Positions 12,602-25,105 of a stretch of DNA of 64,000 nt are shown piece by piece. Each line of letters opens with the position of its first letter. Position 1 is the first letter of the stretch. Source of the DNA: Epiperipatus broadwayi (Eukaryota; Onychophora; Udeonychophora; Euonychophora; Peripatidae); assembly GCA_028023455.1 (NCBI GenBank), contig JAQFVV010000156.1, positions 2,623,236 through 2,687,235 on the forward strand. Reading direction: 5' to 3'. A program made the position numbers and the translations under genes. Under the pieces are notes generated by a model. That model saw nothing but the letters and a program-made list of their open reading frames with translations. It was not told the origin of the DNA and did not search any database.

Positions 12602-14390
12602 CTAGTGGTGATAAATAAAAATTTATACGATTCTATGAACATAAAAATAAATATATTATAAAATGTAATGTTATTTATGAGAGTAAGAAAAGAATGAATG
12701 TTAATGTAAAAAAAAAAAAAATAATCATGATCTCATTTGTTATATAAAATAAAAAAAAAGTATCATTTTGATAATGATAAAGGCTATACTATTTGTTTTG
12801 TAACATGATCTCAAATATAGATAGAAAAATATTTAATGGGAAGATTGGATTATATTATCATTACATAAGTAGTATAGTAATAGATGCTGAAGATACAGTA
12901 GGGAAAAATGAGTTGAAATTCCAGAATAAGATATAAAAATATCACCCTGAAAAACTGACTTAATAGTTGAATGGGATTATTCTTTGTGATACCCATAGTT
13001 TATTAGAAAGAGATGAGAGGATTTTCTGCAAAGACATGAATGTAGTATATACCATAAATGCTTGCTGTATAAGCCATGGTAAAATTGGGTTAAGATCATT
13101 AGAAAAATGATTACCTGCCAAAATATTACAGCTCATAAATAAAGCAAACCTCCATCCCTCTATTATGATATAGTATTTTTGATAAAATCAGCTTCTTATC
13201 TATGAAGTTTTCAGGTAAATTAGAATATAGTAGGCATCGAAAGTTGACTAAATATTTTAAGAATTTTATAGTTTTTCTTCCTAAGTTTTTCCAGATTGGC
13301 TTAAAAGTAGTAAGACCATATACAGAACAAATACTTTATATTTGAATAATATCTGAATAAATTATTATATAAATAATGATACCTGAGATCAAACACAAGC
13401 AGAAATTATAAGTGAGAGATAGAGAATGAATGTATAAAATGGATTACATTATATGAAAAAGAATTCTTAATTTCACTATTCAATTTGAATACATTATAAA
13501 TATTGTTTGTTTGTTTTTTGTAACATTACTACAGCAGCAATAATTTTTATTGGTAAGATTATAGTGCAATATTTTTATACAAATTATGAATATGAAGTAT
13601 AATTTAAATATTAAAATTTTATTAAAATATCTGGAGTGACAAAATATAAGGTAAATAGAGAAAAATGACTAAGAAGATAACCACAAGATAACTCATGAAT
13701 TGTAAAATTATATAATAATAGTATGAAAGCACACATGATGTTAAGAACAAACTTATTATTTTAAAGAACTAGATAATAAATATGGGATGACGGTTAAAAT
13801 ATATAGAATAATTATTATGTCTATCTATAATGAATGTAAATAATTTTATTGTAAATTTATAAACAGTTAAATGATTATTTTGTTAGTGAATTATTTAATA
13901 TAAGATATACTATAGCTGTTTGTTGTCCATTATTATTGTTGTAAATAAGTGAATATTTTAATTTTAAATTAGTAATTTCATTGCATTTGAGAGACATTTC
14001 CATCACAAGGTCATATCAATAAAGCGCATTATCCACTTAGAATTATATATAGCATATATTGATTACATGCTTTATCTGAAAAGTTATATTTAAGAATTCA
14101 TAATTGACACATTAATTATCAATTGCTTTTCATATTTTTATTAGATATAAAAGAATCTTGAAGATTTATTTGAAAAGTACTATTAAGTATTACAAAATGG
14201 AGAGCGTATATTAGAAATTTTAGTATATTTTCTGATTTTGTAATCTAATTTTGAAATGTATTTTATATCATAAATTTAGAAGTATTATATTATTTCTGAG
14301 TACAAGTTATTGACCAAATATATAGTAAAGTTTGTCTTTCTGAAGGATTTAATTACAATGGGTGAATGCTAAGTAATTAATTGGGTTATA

Positions 14391-14556
14391 CTTTGTAGAT
14401 AATAAATGTATAATAAAGCTTTTGATTATAGTAAAAATAAGTATTCTATAATGATAGTTATTAAAAAATGTATTTAATTGGATTAAACTTTGTAGATAAT
14501 AAATGTATAATAAAGCTTTTGATTATAGTAAAAATAAGTATTCTATAGTGATTGTT
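14391..14556. repeat. Direct duplication, 97-bp period, two units
   Basis: The block beginning CTTTGTAGATAATAAATG at 14391 is repeated at 14488 with only a few differences, through the shared AAGCTTTTGATTATAG and AAGTATTCTATA segments. It is a recent local tandem duplication with no coding content. Confidence 0.85.
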
Positions 14557-15195
14557 ATTAGTATAAGTATGAGAATAAATCTTAGGAAAGTAAATTAAAT
14601 TATTTAAGTGAAGGTAATGAGTAGATAGTGATGTTAATTTTCATGTCTTATTATTATAGTTAGATTAATTTTCAAATAGGTGTTAATCAAGATTTATAAT
14701 AGTAAATGTGATTTTATTTAAGTGGTTGGATCCCAGTAAAATCCCTTTTGCAATTCAATTATTTAATTATCAATCTAATTGTTATATTATATTTTAGAAT
14801 AGAATAAATATGATCCCTGAGATAGCCATAGGATAGCATTAATTCTTTTATTAATGTAATTTTTGTTTTAATGTTATTTTGAGATTCTTAAATTATGGAA
14901 GAGTATATATATAAATTATAGAAGAGTAGTTAAAGCATTATTTAAATGAAATATTATGTTAGTCATTGTTTGTTGTGAGGATTTTCCTAATGATTATAAT
15001 ATGATAGTAGTAGGAAATTTTTTACAATAGCAATGCCATTGTGGAATGTATTTTATATAGACTTAATGTTAAAACCTCTATGTTGTAATCATCCCTAAAG
15101 TCTATCTTATGTTTGATCTATCACAAGTTTCAAACCCATAGAGCTGTTTGAAGAACTGGAAGGGAAGGTTACAGTATATATGTATAACACGTGTT

Positions 15196-15480
15196 AAAGT
15201 AAAATTTAAAATGGCATGGGTACAGTAAGAAAAATACTACTAAATTTGATAAATTTTACTATGAAACTTATAAACTTTTAGGGAAGTCAGTTTAAATAAA
15301 TTTAATAAGTGAAAAAGTAAATTTTAAAATGCTCTTGGTATAGCAAGAGAATAACTACTGAATTTGATCAACTTTTCCATTTTTCTTTAAATATATTCTC
15401 ACATGATAAAGTTTTAAATAATTTAATTAACATCTGAAAAAAGATATTAAAATGACATGGGCATTTGCTTAATTTTAGAA
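15196..15480. repeat. Degenerate tandem repeat, about 115-bp period, three units
   Basis: Similar blocks occur near 15200, 15315 and 15440. Each contains a variant of AAAATGNCATGGGTA followed in the first two by ACTACTNAATTTGAT. Divergence is much higher than in the other duplications, so this is an old event. Confidence 0.5.
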
Positions 15481-17770
15481 ATATCAATCTCCATTAACTA
15501 AAATATTAATGTATATAAGCTAAATATAAGAAATTAAAGAAAATATGCATGAGATAATTTTATCTTCTAAAAAAATATCAACTTACAATAGTGAATAAAA
15601 AAATAGATAACTTTTCTACAGTATTGTAAAAATATTTTTTCTCTATCCTTTATTTAGCCATTATTTACCTATCTTTTATATATACACACACATAGGCTAT
15701 GGATTGCTTTATGATACTTAGCTCAATTTAAGCAATAAATCAATAAAAATAAATGTGAACAGTAACCTCAAATTATTTATATTCGAATAAGTATTGAATT
15801 AAAATAATTTTTAAAAAGCTGACTTTTCTACAATGCTTCATAAATTACTTTAAACAATATTAAAAATTATCAAACAATATATTATTTACTTTTAAAAATA
15901 ATAGCAATGTGCATAATAGACTAAATCTTTTATTAAATGCTTAAAAATTAAATATTTTAAATAGTATTAAAAATTATGCAATACAATATTTTAAAGAATA
16001 CTTATGCTATACTTTTATAATGATTTATATATACAATGCATGCTAATATTTTACAATTTTTATGAATAGCTAAAATGTTATTACACAATACATGCATTGA
16101 TTCATAGATGGCACTTCAGACAATTTGGAGAGTATCAGTCACTTTTTTACTTGGACACACATATTACAATTACTGCCACTGTCAATATTTTTTAATGAAG
16201 TTTATTAATCAAACCATACACAAGCACAAAAATGAATAAATATTTAGGCTCTTGTGTCAAAGCATAAAGAAAACCAAGTATTTCATAAATTTACAGTATT
16301 TTAGGCAGGAATAGGGACATCATTAGATGACTGGAGATTAAATCAGCCGTACCTTCTCTCCCCATATATCAACATGTTGATGATTATTTAAATAAGAAAT
16401 GCATGATTCAAGATATACATATGTTGAAAAACATAAATATATATGTGTATTACAAATAGGATGCCAGGAACTGTATCTCTTGACCTTTAATTACCATATA
16501 TAAATGAATATATGCAATTATTCAAATCAAAAATGCATGATTCTGATCAATAAATTTTAATAATAATAAAACTCATGAAAAAAATGCAATTTAAATATAA
16601 TTTCTAAATAGCATCCAGGAACAAATTTCATAAAATGTTTGTAATTAATCAACTTTATTACATTTTTGTGTTTTGAATGTCTTAGATATATTAATTAATA
16701 ATACTAATTAGTTTATCATAAGAGAAATATATTTAAAGTACAATACTAAAAGTTGATTATTCAATAGTATAACTGATAGTAAAAAAGTTAAATTTTTTGC
16801 AATATTGCTGTTGATAATTCATGTATTATTATTTTATTTAAATAATACGTAAATATAGAAGCCTCAGAAATTTCTATATATGGTGTTATATTATTTTATT
16901 CTACTAAAGCACACCATGGGTAGAGTTAGTTTATCTACATATTTAATGAGTTGACAAAATTTGATTAAAATCTGTTAATCAAATTATTCTAAAATAGTAC
17001 TTTTTTTTTTCTTTAACATTGTATTTTTGAAATTTTATCTAAATTAATTTATGCAAAAAATAAATAATATCATCTTGTCTCTTCTTACTATTTCATAAAA
17101 TTTCAATTTTTTATTAAAATAAATAATAAAATTATTCTTTTATCTTTTAATACATAACATTATATACCAAAATAATTTCAGTGCATAACATTATATGAAT
17201 AGGATATACATTAAAATCAAATAAATGTATATTATTTTATCACGATTTGCTCCACAACTATGTCATATTATTAATTTTTAAATCATATTTCAATATTACA
17301 TTAATTAATAAATGCCAACAACCAGAAACTAATCTGGTAGTGCTGACTGTAAATTACTGTTAATCTCTAAAGTTTACCTGTTATTATTATATTATTAGAT
17401 GCTTCCAAGTTGGTTACTCATAAAATTATCAATACAGTGTATGAATGAAGTTTATGATCATTCCACTCTGTTAATGTTTTGCTATGAGTAACTATCACCT
17501 ACATTATTTTTTATCATCACTATTAAATATATACTGTATAATGGTAAGAAACACCGAATCAAAAAAGATGGAAAAAAGCTAGGCAAAATAGGCATAGATT
17601 TTCATATAGAAACCAAGAATTTTTAGACAAGAAAGATGAAACTCGGCATTAATGTAAGTCTGTTAGGAGAATCATTATCATCATCAAAATAATATAAAAA
17701 AAAATATTTATTTAAAAGAACATTATTAAACACATATTTTCACAAATACAATTCATTTTCTTTCTAAGTA

Positions 17771-17900
17771 AGATGCTGTCACTTAACATTATTTTGTAAT
17801 CATAAACACATATATATTAACAAATGTTTACATTAAGATGCTGTCACTTAACATTATTTTGTAATCATAAACACATATATATGAACAAATGTTTACATAC
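17771..17900. repeat. Direct duplication, 65-bp period, two units
   Basis: The unit starts AGATGCTGTCACTTAACATT at 17771 and again at 17836. The copies are nearly identical to the ACAAATGTTTACAT end. This is a very young tandem duplication, or a collapse or expansion in the assembly. Confidence 0.9.
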
Positions 17901-19439
17901 ACCTAAATTACCATTCATAAATATTTTTATTTCATTATCTTTTAATAGCATAAATCAAACTAGATATATTTTTAATTTCTTAATGTATAGTTAACTAATT
18001 TATTGCCCTGATATTTGCTAATATAAATCATGACAATATTTTGTGCATTTATCAAAGCTTATATTAAAATAATTTATTTAGAAACAAATTTTTTGAAAAG
18101 CTGACTTGTATTATATGAAATGTAATACAAATCATTTTAAGAATATATTTCTTTAGTATTTACATTCTATTAATCACACTAAGCTTTTGAATGTGCAATT
18201 AAATATTATAGAAATATTATTGTTACACTCAAGTACATTCTCTAGCAGCCACTATTTATTCTCTCACATAATTCATCAAAAGATCATCTTTTTGCCTTGC
18301 AGAAAAAGCATAAAATTTTAACAATTCAAAGCATACCCAAATCAATAGCTTTTTTTTATATGTTTAACCAAAAAACCTTGAAATAACCAATAAAAATATA
18401 GATATCTTCGTCAAATTCTAACAAATCTGTTTGTTAGCAGATACAAGAGTAAGGACTCTTGAATTTGTTTTTCATGTTAATTGCTTCACCAACTTTAGGA
18501 CCCCACATAGTTATTATGCTTATCTGCCTGACAAATCACAAAAAAATGAAGGCCAATTTAATTTATATATACAATGCCAGAATTGATAAACCTATATAAT
18601 AAGTGAATCTATTTTCTGACTGAATAATTTAGCTATCTTTTTTTAAAAAAAAAAACATTTAATATTACTATAAATGCTTTACTTTCGTTTTCTGAACTAT
18701 TTGACTCTCTAATTACTTTAAGATTTCATGTTGTTTAAATAATCAATGTTCTGGTTTACAATGTTATACGTTAAGTCTTCTTAATAATTATCTTCCAACA
18801 TAACCTTATTAAACTTAATAAAGATTTATGGTAATTTTTATATATTTTCAGTGAATACAATAAGAATAAATTGGAAAAAATATAATTTTCTTGAAGGTAG
18901 TGTCTAAGAAGGAAAAATCCATTTATAGCCTTACTCTCCCTCCAATTCTGATTTTATAATCCATGGAGACCAATTTTGGTCATAATTTCTTATTGTTTTA
19001 AACTTATTAATGATTATATTGAGATGTCTTTGTAGGTGTTAATCATGCATAAATGTTCATCTATTGCATCAGAAGGCTGCAGAAAGGAATTTACTGTTAA
19101 CTAAAAGGAGACTCTTTGATTCCTCTTGGAGGCCTTAAAGGAATCGAGCAGGGCAAATTCCTAATGTCCATTCTGTATGTTCAAATTATTGCAGCTGTTA
19201 TTCCTATGTGATTATTTATAAAGTATATAAACATGGATGGGGTGCTCCCAACATGCATGAGATAAAGTGGTGAATTTATTGGTTTTTATTTCGCAGTTTA
19301 AGATCAAGAAACACCATGGTTTTTCTTCTCAATTGCCTGATGGCTTAAGTTTTCTTGAAGGCAAAATGAATGAGTGTGTGAATGAAAAAAAATTTCTCTA
19401 ATTTATATTTACATTAATAATAGACAAAAATAAATCATG

Positions 19440-20066
19440 GCCCTTATTCCCATGGGATTGTAAAGTTGCCAGCCAAAGTAGCAGTTGGTGCCGAAGGTGA
19501 GGGTGCTAAGACTCCTCACATTGCAGACCAAGGCTGCCATCTATTGACAACCTTTTATTTAGATACTTACAACTGCAATCACTTTCAAGTGAAGGAGGAT
19601 TGCAAGAATTGGAAAAACTCTCTCATATTAAGTGAAGCATTATTGGACTTTGTGAAGTTAGAAAAAAGAGTGATGAGACATAGATTTAAAATGTGGACAT
19701 GTACTCTACTACAAAAGCACAAATATTGGAAGTACATGTAGAGTAGGATTTATTATAAATAAAAAGTAGAACAACAATGTGGAGGTTAATGGTATATCAG
19801 ATAATTTCAAGATTAGTTACTCAACTTAATAGCAAATACCAAATGCATGTAATTCAGGTTTATGCCCCAAGTTCTCACAGTGATGAAGTAGTAGAGGATT
19901 TTTATATAGATGTACAAAAGGCTTTTGATCAAACCAAACCTTTTAAAATTCTTTAAGGGAGACTTTAATGCTAGAATTGGTAAACAATTGAAAGATGAAA
20001 GAGCATAAATTTGATTATGATGATAAAAATAAGGACATAAACATTTACAGAAAAAGAAAAACTTTG
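19440..20066 (+). pseudogene. RTE endonuclease, N-terminal part (copy C)
   Basis: The segment encodes the start of the RTE polyprotein. It has the leader region with DQGCHLLTTFYLDTYN, the beginning of the apurinic/apyrimidinic endonuclease-like domain, and around 19860-19990 the YAPSSHSDEVVEDF region leading toward the catalytic GDFNARIG block, which here reads like DFNARIG. Frame breaks occur at 19739 and again after 19945. It stops at the TA where Tigger inserted and continues at 26261. Confidence 0.8.
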
Positions 20067-20333
20067 TACAGGCAGTCCCCTAGTTACAAATTTAATTGAA
20101 TCCTGACTTTAAATTGTTTGCAAGTAGAGGTCTGAAAAAAAAAAAAAACATCAAAAAGTGTTTTCAAAATACAGTATTTATTTTTTATTGATTAAATATT
20201 TGAAAACCAGGCATTCTTCAACTGGAGTTTAACTGTAAATATAGGAAATTTAAACTCAGACTTTCAAGCACTCTTCAAGAATCCATTCTATCTCATACAA
20301 CTGATATACATGACCACACACATATAGTAAAGA

Positions 20334-20400
20334 TAAATAATCACCAATATATGTATTTCGTGTAAACTAGCACTCATCAGTTGGTCCAGATTATCATCTC
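20334..20400 (-). ncRNA. Hammerhead ribozyme motif, family 1 left unit, damaged stem II
   Basis: On the minus strand the core CTGATGA is the complement of 20374-20380 and GAAA is the complement of 20356-20359. One base of stem II is missing relative to the right copy: GTGCT faces ACAC, leaving three good pairs. The AUA cleavage triplet, the two-pair stem III and the CCAA/TTGG and ATAATC/GATTAT parts of stem I are kept. It is probably weak or inactive. Confidence 0.7.
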
Positions 20401-20930
20401 CCACACATATATATAATCAGTGCTCAGTTTATATTAAGATAGCAAATCTTCACACTTTAATGGACAGGCTTCAATCTACTCCAACCTCCAACTATTCAGC
20501 CATCCATATCATTGAAAATTCTGAAGATGGAAAGCCCAAATCCCAAACTGATGCCAACATTACTGCCATACCCATGTTGACCTTAAGTCATTCTGACCCT
20601 TCATGTATAGGACCTTATCCATTTAAATACATAGAAGAGGTATGGGCAGGATACAAGCTTCATGTATAAATATTTGAAAACCAGCCATACCTTTTCTATG
20701 CATTTAAATGGATAAGGTCCTATACACGAGGGGTCAGAATGACTTAAGGTCAACATTGGTAAGGCAATAATGTTGGCATCAGTTTGGGATTTGGGCTTTC
20801 CATCTTCAGATTTTCAATGATATGGATGGCTGAAAAGTTGGAGGTTGGAGTAGATTGAAGCCTGTTTATTAAAGTGTGAACATTTGCTATCTTAATAGAA
20901 ACTGAGTACTAATTATATATATGCATGGGA

Positions 20931-20997
20931 GATGATAATCTGGACCAACTGATGAGTGCTGGTTTAGCACGAAATATATATATTGGTGATTATTTAT
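20931..20997 (+). ncRNA. Type I hammerhead ribozyme, family 1 right unit
   Basis: All core elements are present. CTGATGA lies at 20949-20955. Stem II is GTGCT/AGCAC with a GGTTT loop (20956-20970). GAAA is at 20971-20974. Stem III has only two pairs (A20974-T20981, T20975-A20980), and the cleavage triplet ATA ends at 20982. Stem I is CCAA/TTGG, then an internal loop TGGA against T, then ATAATC/GATTAT. The unpaired stem I internal loop and stem II loop are placed for the tertiary contact needed for fast cleavage. Minimal type I hammerheads with a very short stem III are known from metazoan retrozymes and PLEs. Predicted self-cleavage site: after 20982. Confidence 0.88.
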
Positions 20998-21091
20998 CTT
21001 TACTACATGTGTATGGTCATGTATATCAGTTGTATGAGATAGAGTGGATAGTTGAAGGGTGTTTGAAAGTCTGTTCAAATTCCCTATATTT

Positions 21092-22290
21092 TTATTGATT
21101 AGTATCTGGAGTTTTGTTTACAAATTTATCAAGAGTTAATTGAATTGTATTCTTTTTCTTCTCTTGATAAAGAATTCTGAAACATTCTGTGTCTTTTTCT
21201 ATTGACTTTAGTACACGAGATATACGCTCTTTATTGGGATCACATTCTTCCATGATGCTCAAAAATTTGTCAAGATGCATGAAGGTTTCATTCATATTCT
21301 TGATTGTCAAATTCTTAACAATAAGTTCATTATCAGGTTCTTCATTTTGTATTTCATTCATATAGTTTAATCAAGTCTTCATTTAATAGAGATTGTGAGT
21401 GAAATTGCATTAAGTCATCAATATCTTCATTAGTGATAGCTAAATTTAATTCATTCATTTCAGTTATGATATCTTCAATAGTTTCTTCAATGTCCATGGA
21501 AGCATTGAAAATTTGTGGATATATTTTTTTCCTACAACCTTTTATTGTTGACTCTCTTATTTCAGCCTACACATCCCCAATAATAGTTATTGCATTCCAT
21601 ATATTATAACTTTTCCAAAAATCTTAGTGTAAGTCCATCTTCCTTGTCAATTGGTTTGATTGCTTGAGTCATTAATCTTCTCATATAATACTGCTTAAAA
21701 GTAGCTATCATAGTTTGGTCCATAGGTTGTACTTCACTTGTAGTATTGGAAGGGATAAACCCAGAATTACCTTCTGGATATAAATTTTGCAGGGAGTTTG
21801 GCTGTCCAGGAGAATTGTCCAAGAGCAACAGTGTTTTAAATGGTAAATTATAATCATTACAATATTTCCTAACAGAAGACACAAAATGATGTGAGAACCA
21901 ATTTTGAAAAAGCTGTGCAGTAGCCCAGGCTTTAGGATTTGATTTCCAAATGACTGGAAGCATTCTTTTATCTTTTCCTTTCAATGCTCTAGAATTTTCT
22001 GTCTGATAAAGTAGCATTGGCTAAAATTTAAAATCACCAGCTAAATTACCTTCAAGAAGCAATGTTAATCTGTTTTTAGAAGGTTTATGCCCAGGTGCAA
22101 CTGTTTCTTCCTTTGCTAAATATGTATGTGCAGGCATCTTTTTCCAAAATAATCCAGTCTCATCTACATTGAAGACTAGGTATGGAAAATAAGCTCCATC
22201 TTTAATGATATTAGAGAAAGGGAAAATAAATTCACTGGCAGCATTCTTATCTGCACTAGCACCTTCCCCAGTACATTTAATATTATGTAA
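21092..22290 (-). pseudogene. Tigger transposase, catalytic and C-terminal part (copy 2)
   Basis: 22290-22018 encodes the stretch with NVDETGLFWKKMPAHTYLA (first catalytic Asp). 22017-21604 encodes the block with TLLLLDNSPGQP (second Asp) and FIPSNTTSEVQPMDQTMIA (third-Asp block), then the YYMRRLMTQAI segment. 21361-21092 is the C-terminal tail. This copy is less decayed than copy 1, broken mainly by frame changes near 22018 and 21604. The N-terminal DNA-binding half lies beyond the PLE insertion at about 25885-25453. No activity is expected. Confidence 0.88.
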
Positions 22291-22372
22291 AGAATTAACA
22301 ATACTTAAAACAGAAGAAAACGGAAAATACCTTTTTCTTTTTCGTTTTTTATGTTGTACTAATCCTTCGAAA

Positions 22373-23892
22373 TCAAATAAAATGTTATAAAAACATATTT
22401 ATAAACAACAAAACATAACACTTATATTAATTATATAAAAAGCCTTTTTCGGCAAATTTATTTTTTGCCCTTTTCAAACATGTCTTCCAAAAATACTACG
22501 ACTACATATACATAGCGACATCTATGTTAATACATGATAAGTAAAAAATAAAAGACAAAAGAATAAAAGAAATATACAATTAGTATAAACAATTCATATA
22601 GAACAGCTGAAACTGAATTGGACAGCCTATATTATCATATAACTTATACAACTCTACTATAATTTAAATCTTCATTTCGTAAAATGCATTCCAAACAATC
22701 ATCCACATCAGTTATCTATCCATTCTTTTTCATCAACCATTTATTATTCATTCCAATAGACGCTTATATATATTCATACAATTAGTTTTATTATACATAA
22801 TATAATTTGTTTCATATAATCTGCGTCTATTAACATCTTTTATATAATTTAAAGCCCTTATACTATCAGTACAATTAATTTTATGTCCAGTTTGCAAATA
22901 ATGAACATATAATGCTGACTTATCATCTTTCCTATCGATATACTCATTATATTCCTTAGCTTTTCGCTCAATTGCTTTATTGTCTGCCCATAATAAACCA
23001 TATTACAAAATTTACAAGTAATTTTATAAACCATTCCCTTTTATATTGTATCTCATCTATTAACCTATAATTAGTTATTAACTTATCTAAATTTCTACTA
23101 TTGGCCCATCCCACATTAATATTTTCATCCAAATATTTTTCCTTTTTTACATAAAATTTTTGTATACATTAGGTAAATATGAAATTTTAATCCATTTCTT
23201 CTTATCTTTATTATCATTTCTCTTATTTCTCTTTTATAATTTCCTATAAAAATACTATTAATATATCTTATCCCATATCCGCATTTTACATAATCTTGTT
23301 TAAATTTTTCTTTTGCAATTTAGCAAAATTTCTATCAGTGTTAAATTTATCATTTTTATATTTAAAATTCTTTTATTACATTCATCTTTTGTATCCATAG
23401 CTGCCTTGAATCAATTGGTATAATTTTTCTCAATTTATCATCTTTAACAAAATGCCTAATCACAATATTTCCATCTTGACTCAAAAACATCTCAATATCT
23501 AGATATCTAATCTCATTATCAATTTCCTTCATAGTAAAACGGATATTATCCGCATTATTATTAAACTTCCTAAATAATTTATGTACTATCCTTCTATTCC
23601 CTATTACTAAACTATCATCGACATATCTAACGTAATATATTATCTTTTTTTAATTATACTTCTTGTTATAATATTGTTTTCCATATCATTAATAAAAACC
23701 GATGCCATTAACCCACTAATTGCACATCCCATTACCCATCCCTTATTTATTTCCCAAAATTGATTATTATATTTAAAAAACAAACTGTTATTTATCAAAA
23801 TTAAACTTTCCTTTATTATATTAATAATGTTATCATCAGTAATGTGGATAGAATGCCTTTATTATTACATCGATACTTTTCAATCTAGGAAT
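22373..23892 (-). pseudogene. PLE reverse transcriptase/GIY-YIG, left inverted copy with indels
   Basis: It is the reverse complement of the right copy, with scattered one-base changes, almost all in homopolymers (for example near 23035, 23143, 23236, 23310 and 23372). These repeatedly break the frame. Few substitutions are seen, so the two arms are young. The indels may be mutations or uncorrected sequencing errors. Confidence 0.85.
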
Positions 23893-23899
23893 AGAGTCA

Positions 23900-25105
23900 A
23901 TGTATCCTAGTATTCCTAGATTGAAAAGTATCGATGTAGTAATAAAAGCATTATCGCTACACATTACTGATGATAACATTATTAATATAATAAAGGAAAG
24001 TTTAATTTTGATAAATAACAGTTTGTTTTTTAAATATAATAATCAATTTTGGGAAATAAATAAGGGATGGGTAATGGGATGTGCAATTAGTGGGTTAATG
24101 GCATCGGTTTTTATTAATGATATGGAAAACAATATTATAACAAGAAGTATAATTAAAAAAGAAGTAATATATTACGTTAGATATGTCGATGATAGTTTAG
24201 TAATAGGGAATAGAAGGATAGTACATAAATTATTTAGGAAGTTTAATAATAATGCGGATAATATCCGTTTTACTATGAAGGAAATTGATAATGAGATTAG
24301 ATATCTAGATATTGAGATGTTTTTGAGTCAAGATGGAAATATTGTGATTAGGCATTTTGTTAAAGATGATAAATTGAGAAAAATTATACCAATTGATTCA
24401 AGGCAGCCATGGATACAAAAGATGAATGTAATAAAGAATTTTAAATATAAAAATGATAAATTTAACACTGATAGAAATTTTGCTAAATTGCAAAAAGAAA
24501 AATTTAAACAAGATTATGTAAAATGCGGATATGGGATAAGACATATTAATAGTATTTTTATAGGAAATTATAAAAAGAGAAATAAGAGAAATGATAATAA
24601 AGATAAGAAGAAATGGATTAAAATTTCATATTTACCTAATGTATACAAAATTTTATGTAAAAAAAGGAAAAAATATTTGGATGAAAATATTAATGTGGGA
24701 TGGGCCAATAGTAGAAATTTAGATAAGTTAATAACTAATTATAGGTTAATAGATGAGATACAATATAAAAGGGGAATGGTTTATAAAATTACTTGTAAAT
24801 TTTGTAATATGGTTTATTATGGGCAGACAGCAAAGCAATTGAGCGAAAGAGCTAAGGAACATAATGGTGCTATCGATAGGAAAGATGATAAGTCAGCATT
24901 ATATGTTCATTATTTGCAAACTGGACATAAAATTAATTGTACTGATAGTATAAGGGCTTTAAATTATATAAAAGATGTTAATAGACGCAGATTATATGAA
25001 ACAAATTATATTATGTATAATAAAACTAATTGTATGAATATATATAAGGCGTCTATTGGAATGAATAATAAATGGTTGATGAAAAAAGAATGGATAGATA
25101 ACTGA
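23900..25105 (+). CDS. Penelope-like RT with GIY-YIG endonuclease, 5' truncated
   Basis: The 401-codon open frame lacks the N-terminal RT motifs and starts inside motif 3 (MYPSIP). It then has motif B-like GWVMGCAISGLMASVFINDM (residues 57-75), the catalytic YVDD box (95-98), the IRFTMKEID and YLDIEM blocks (about 122-140), a basic linker, and a GIY-YIG domain from about 291. In the latter, VYKITC (294-299), a CxxC pair, YYGQT (306-310), Arg317, Glu320-His321 and the late Glu367 match the family pattern. PLEs use this nuclease to nick DNA and the RT to copy their RNA at the nick. The ATG is only the first in frame; the natural start was lost by truncation. The frame is otherwise intact and could supply only a partial enzyme. 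Confidence 0.9.
   Translation: MYPSIPRLKSIDVVIKALSLHITDDNIINIIKESLILINNSLFFKYNNQFWEINKGWVMGCAISGLMASVFINDMENNIITRSIIKKEVIYYVRYVDDSLVIGNRRIVHKLFRKFNNNADNIRFTMKEIDNEIRYLDIEMFLSQDGNIVIRHFVKDDKLRKIIPIDSRQPWIQKMNVIKNFKYKNDKFNTDRNFAKLQKEKFKQDYVKCGYGIRHINSIFIGNYKKRNKRNDNKDKKKWIKISYLPNVYKILCKKRKKYLDENINVGWANSRNLDKLITNYRLIDEIQYKRGMVYKITCKFCNMVYYGQTAKQLSERAKEHNGAIDRKDDKSALYVHYLQTGHKINCTDSIRALNYIKDVNRRRLYETNYIMYNKTNCMNIYKASIGMNNKWLMKKEWIDN

Larger units (their letters stand above)
12606..19062. other. 6.4 kb AT-rich, gene-free stretch
   Basis: No exon, transposon terminus or RNA gene was recognised. The stretch carries three local duplications listed separately (14391-14556, 15196-15480, 17771-17900) and many poly-A/T runs. 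It may be ancient decayed repeats or plain intron sequence. Confidence 0.45.
20195..21088. mobile_element. Hammerhead-ribozyme element family 1, head-to-head pair
   Basis: The insert splits Tigger copy 2 and is flanked by a 13-bp duplication TTTTTATTGATTA (20182-20194 and 21089-21101). It is made of two about 425-bp units in inverted, head-to-head orientation. The left unit is minus sense and the right unit plus sense, each carrying a hammerhead motif about 105 bp before its CCTATAT-type 3' end. The left side has an extra tail of about 44 bp (20195-20238). A 20/21 direct match, AAATATTTGAAAACCAG plus CAT, occurs at 20194 and 20665, flanking the left unit. It could instead be the target duplication of a second insertion into the first unit. 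No protein is encoded. It resembles animal retrozymes and PLE terminal repeats. Confidence 0.85.

Noticed and set aside
20460-20669. 69-codon frame in the family 1 left unit as a gene
   Set aside because: It lies antisense to the ribozyme unit, has no motif, and the matching right arm does not preserve the frame.
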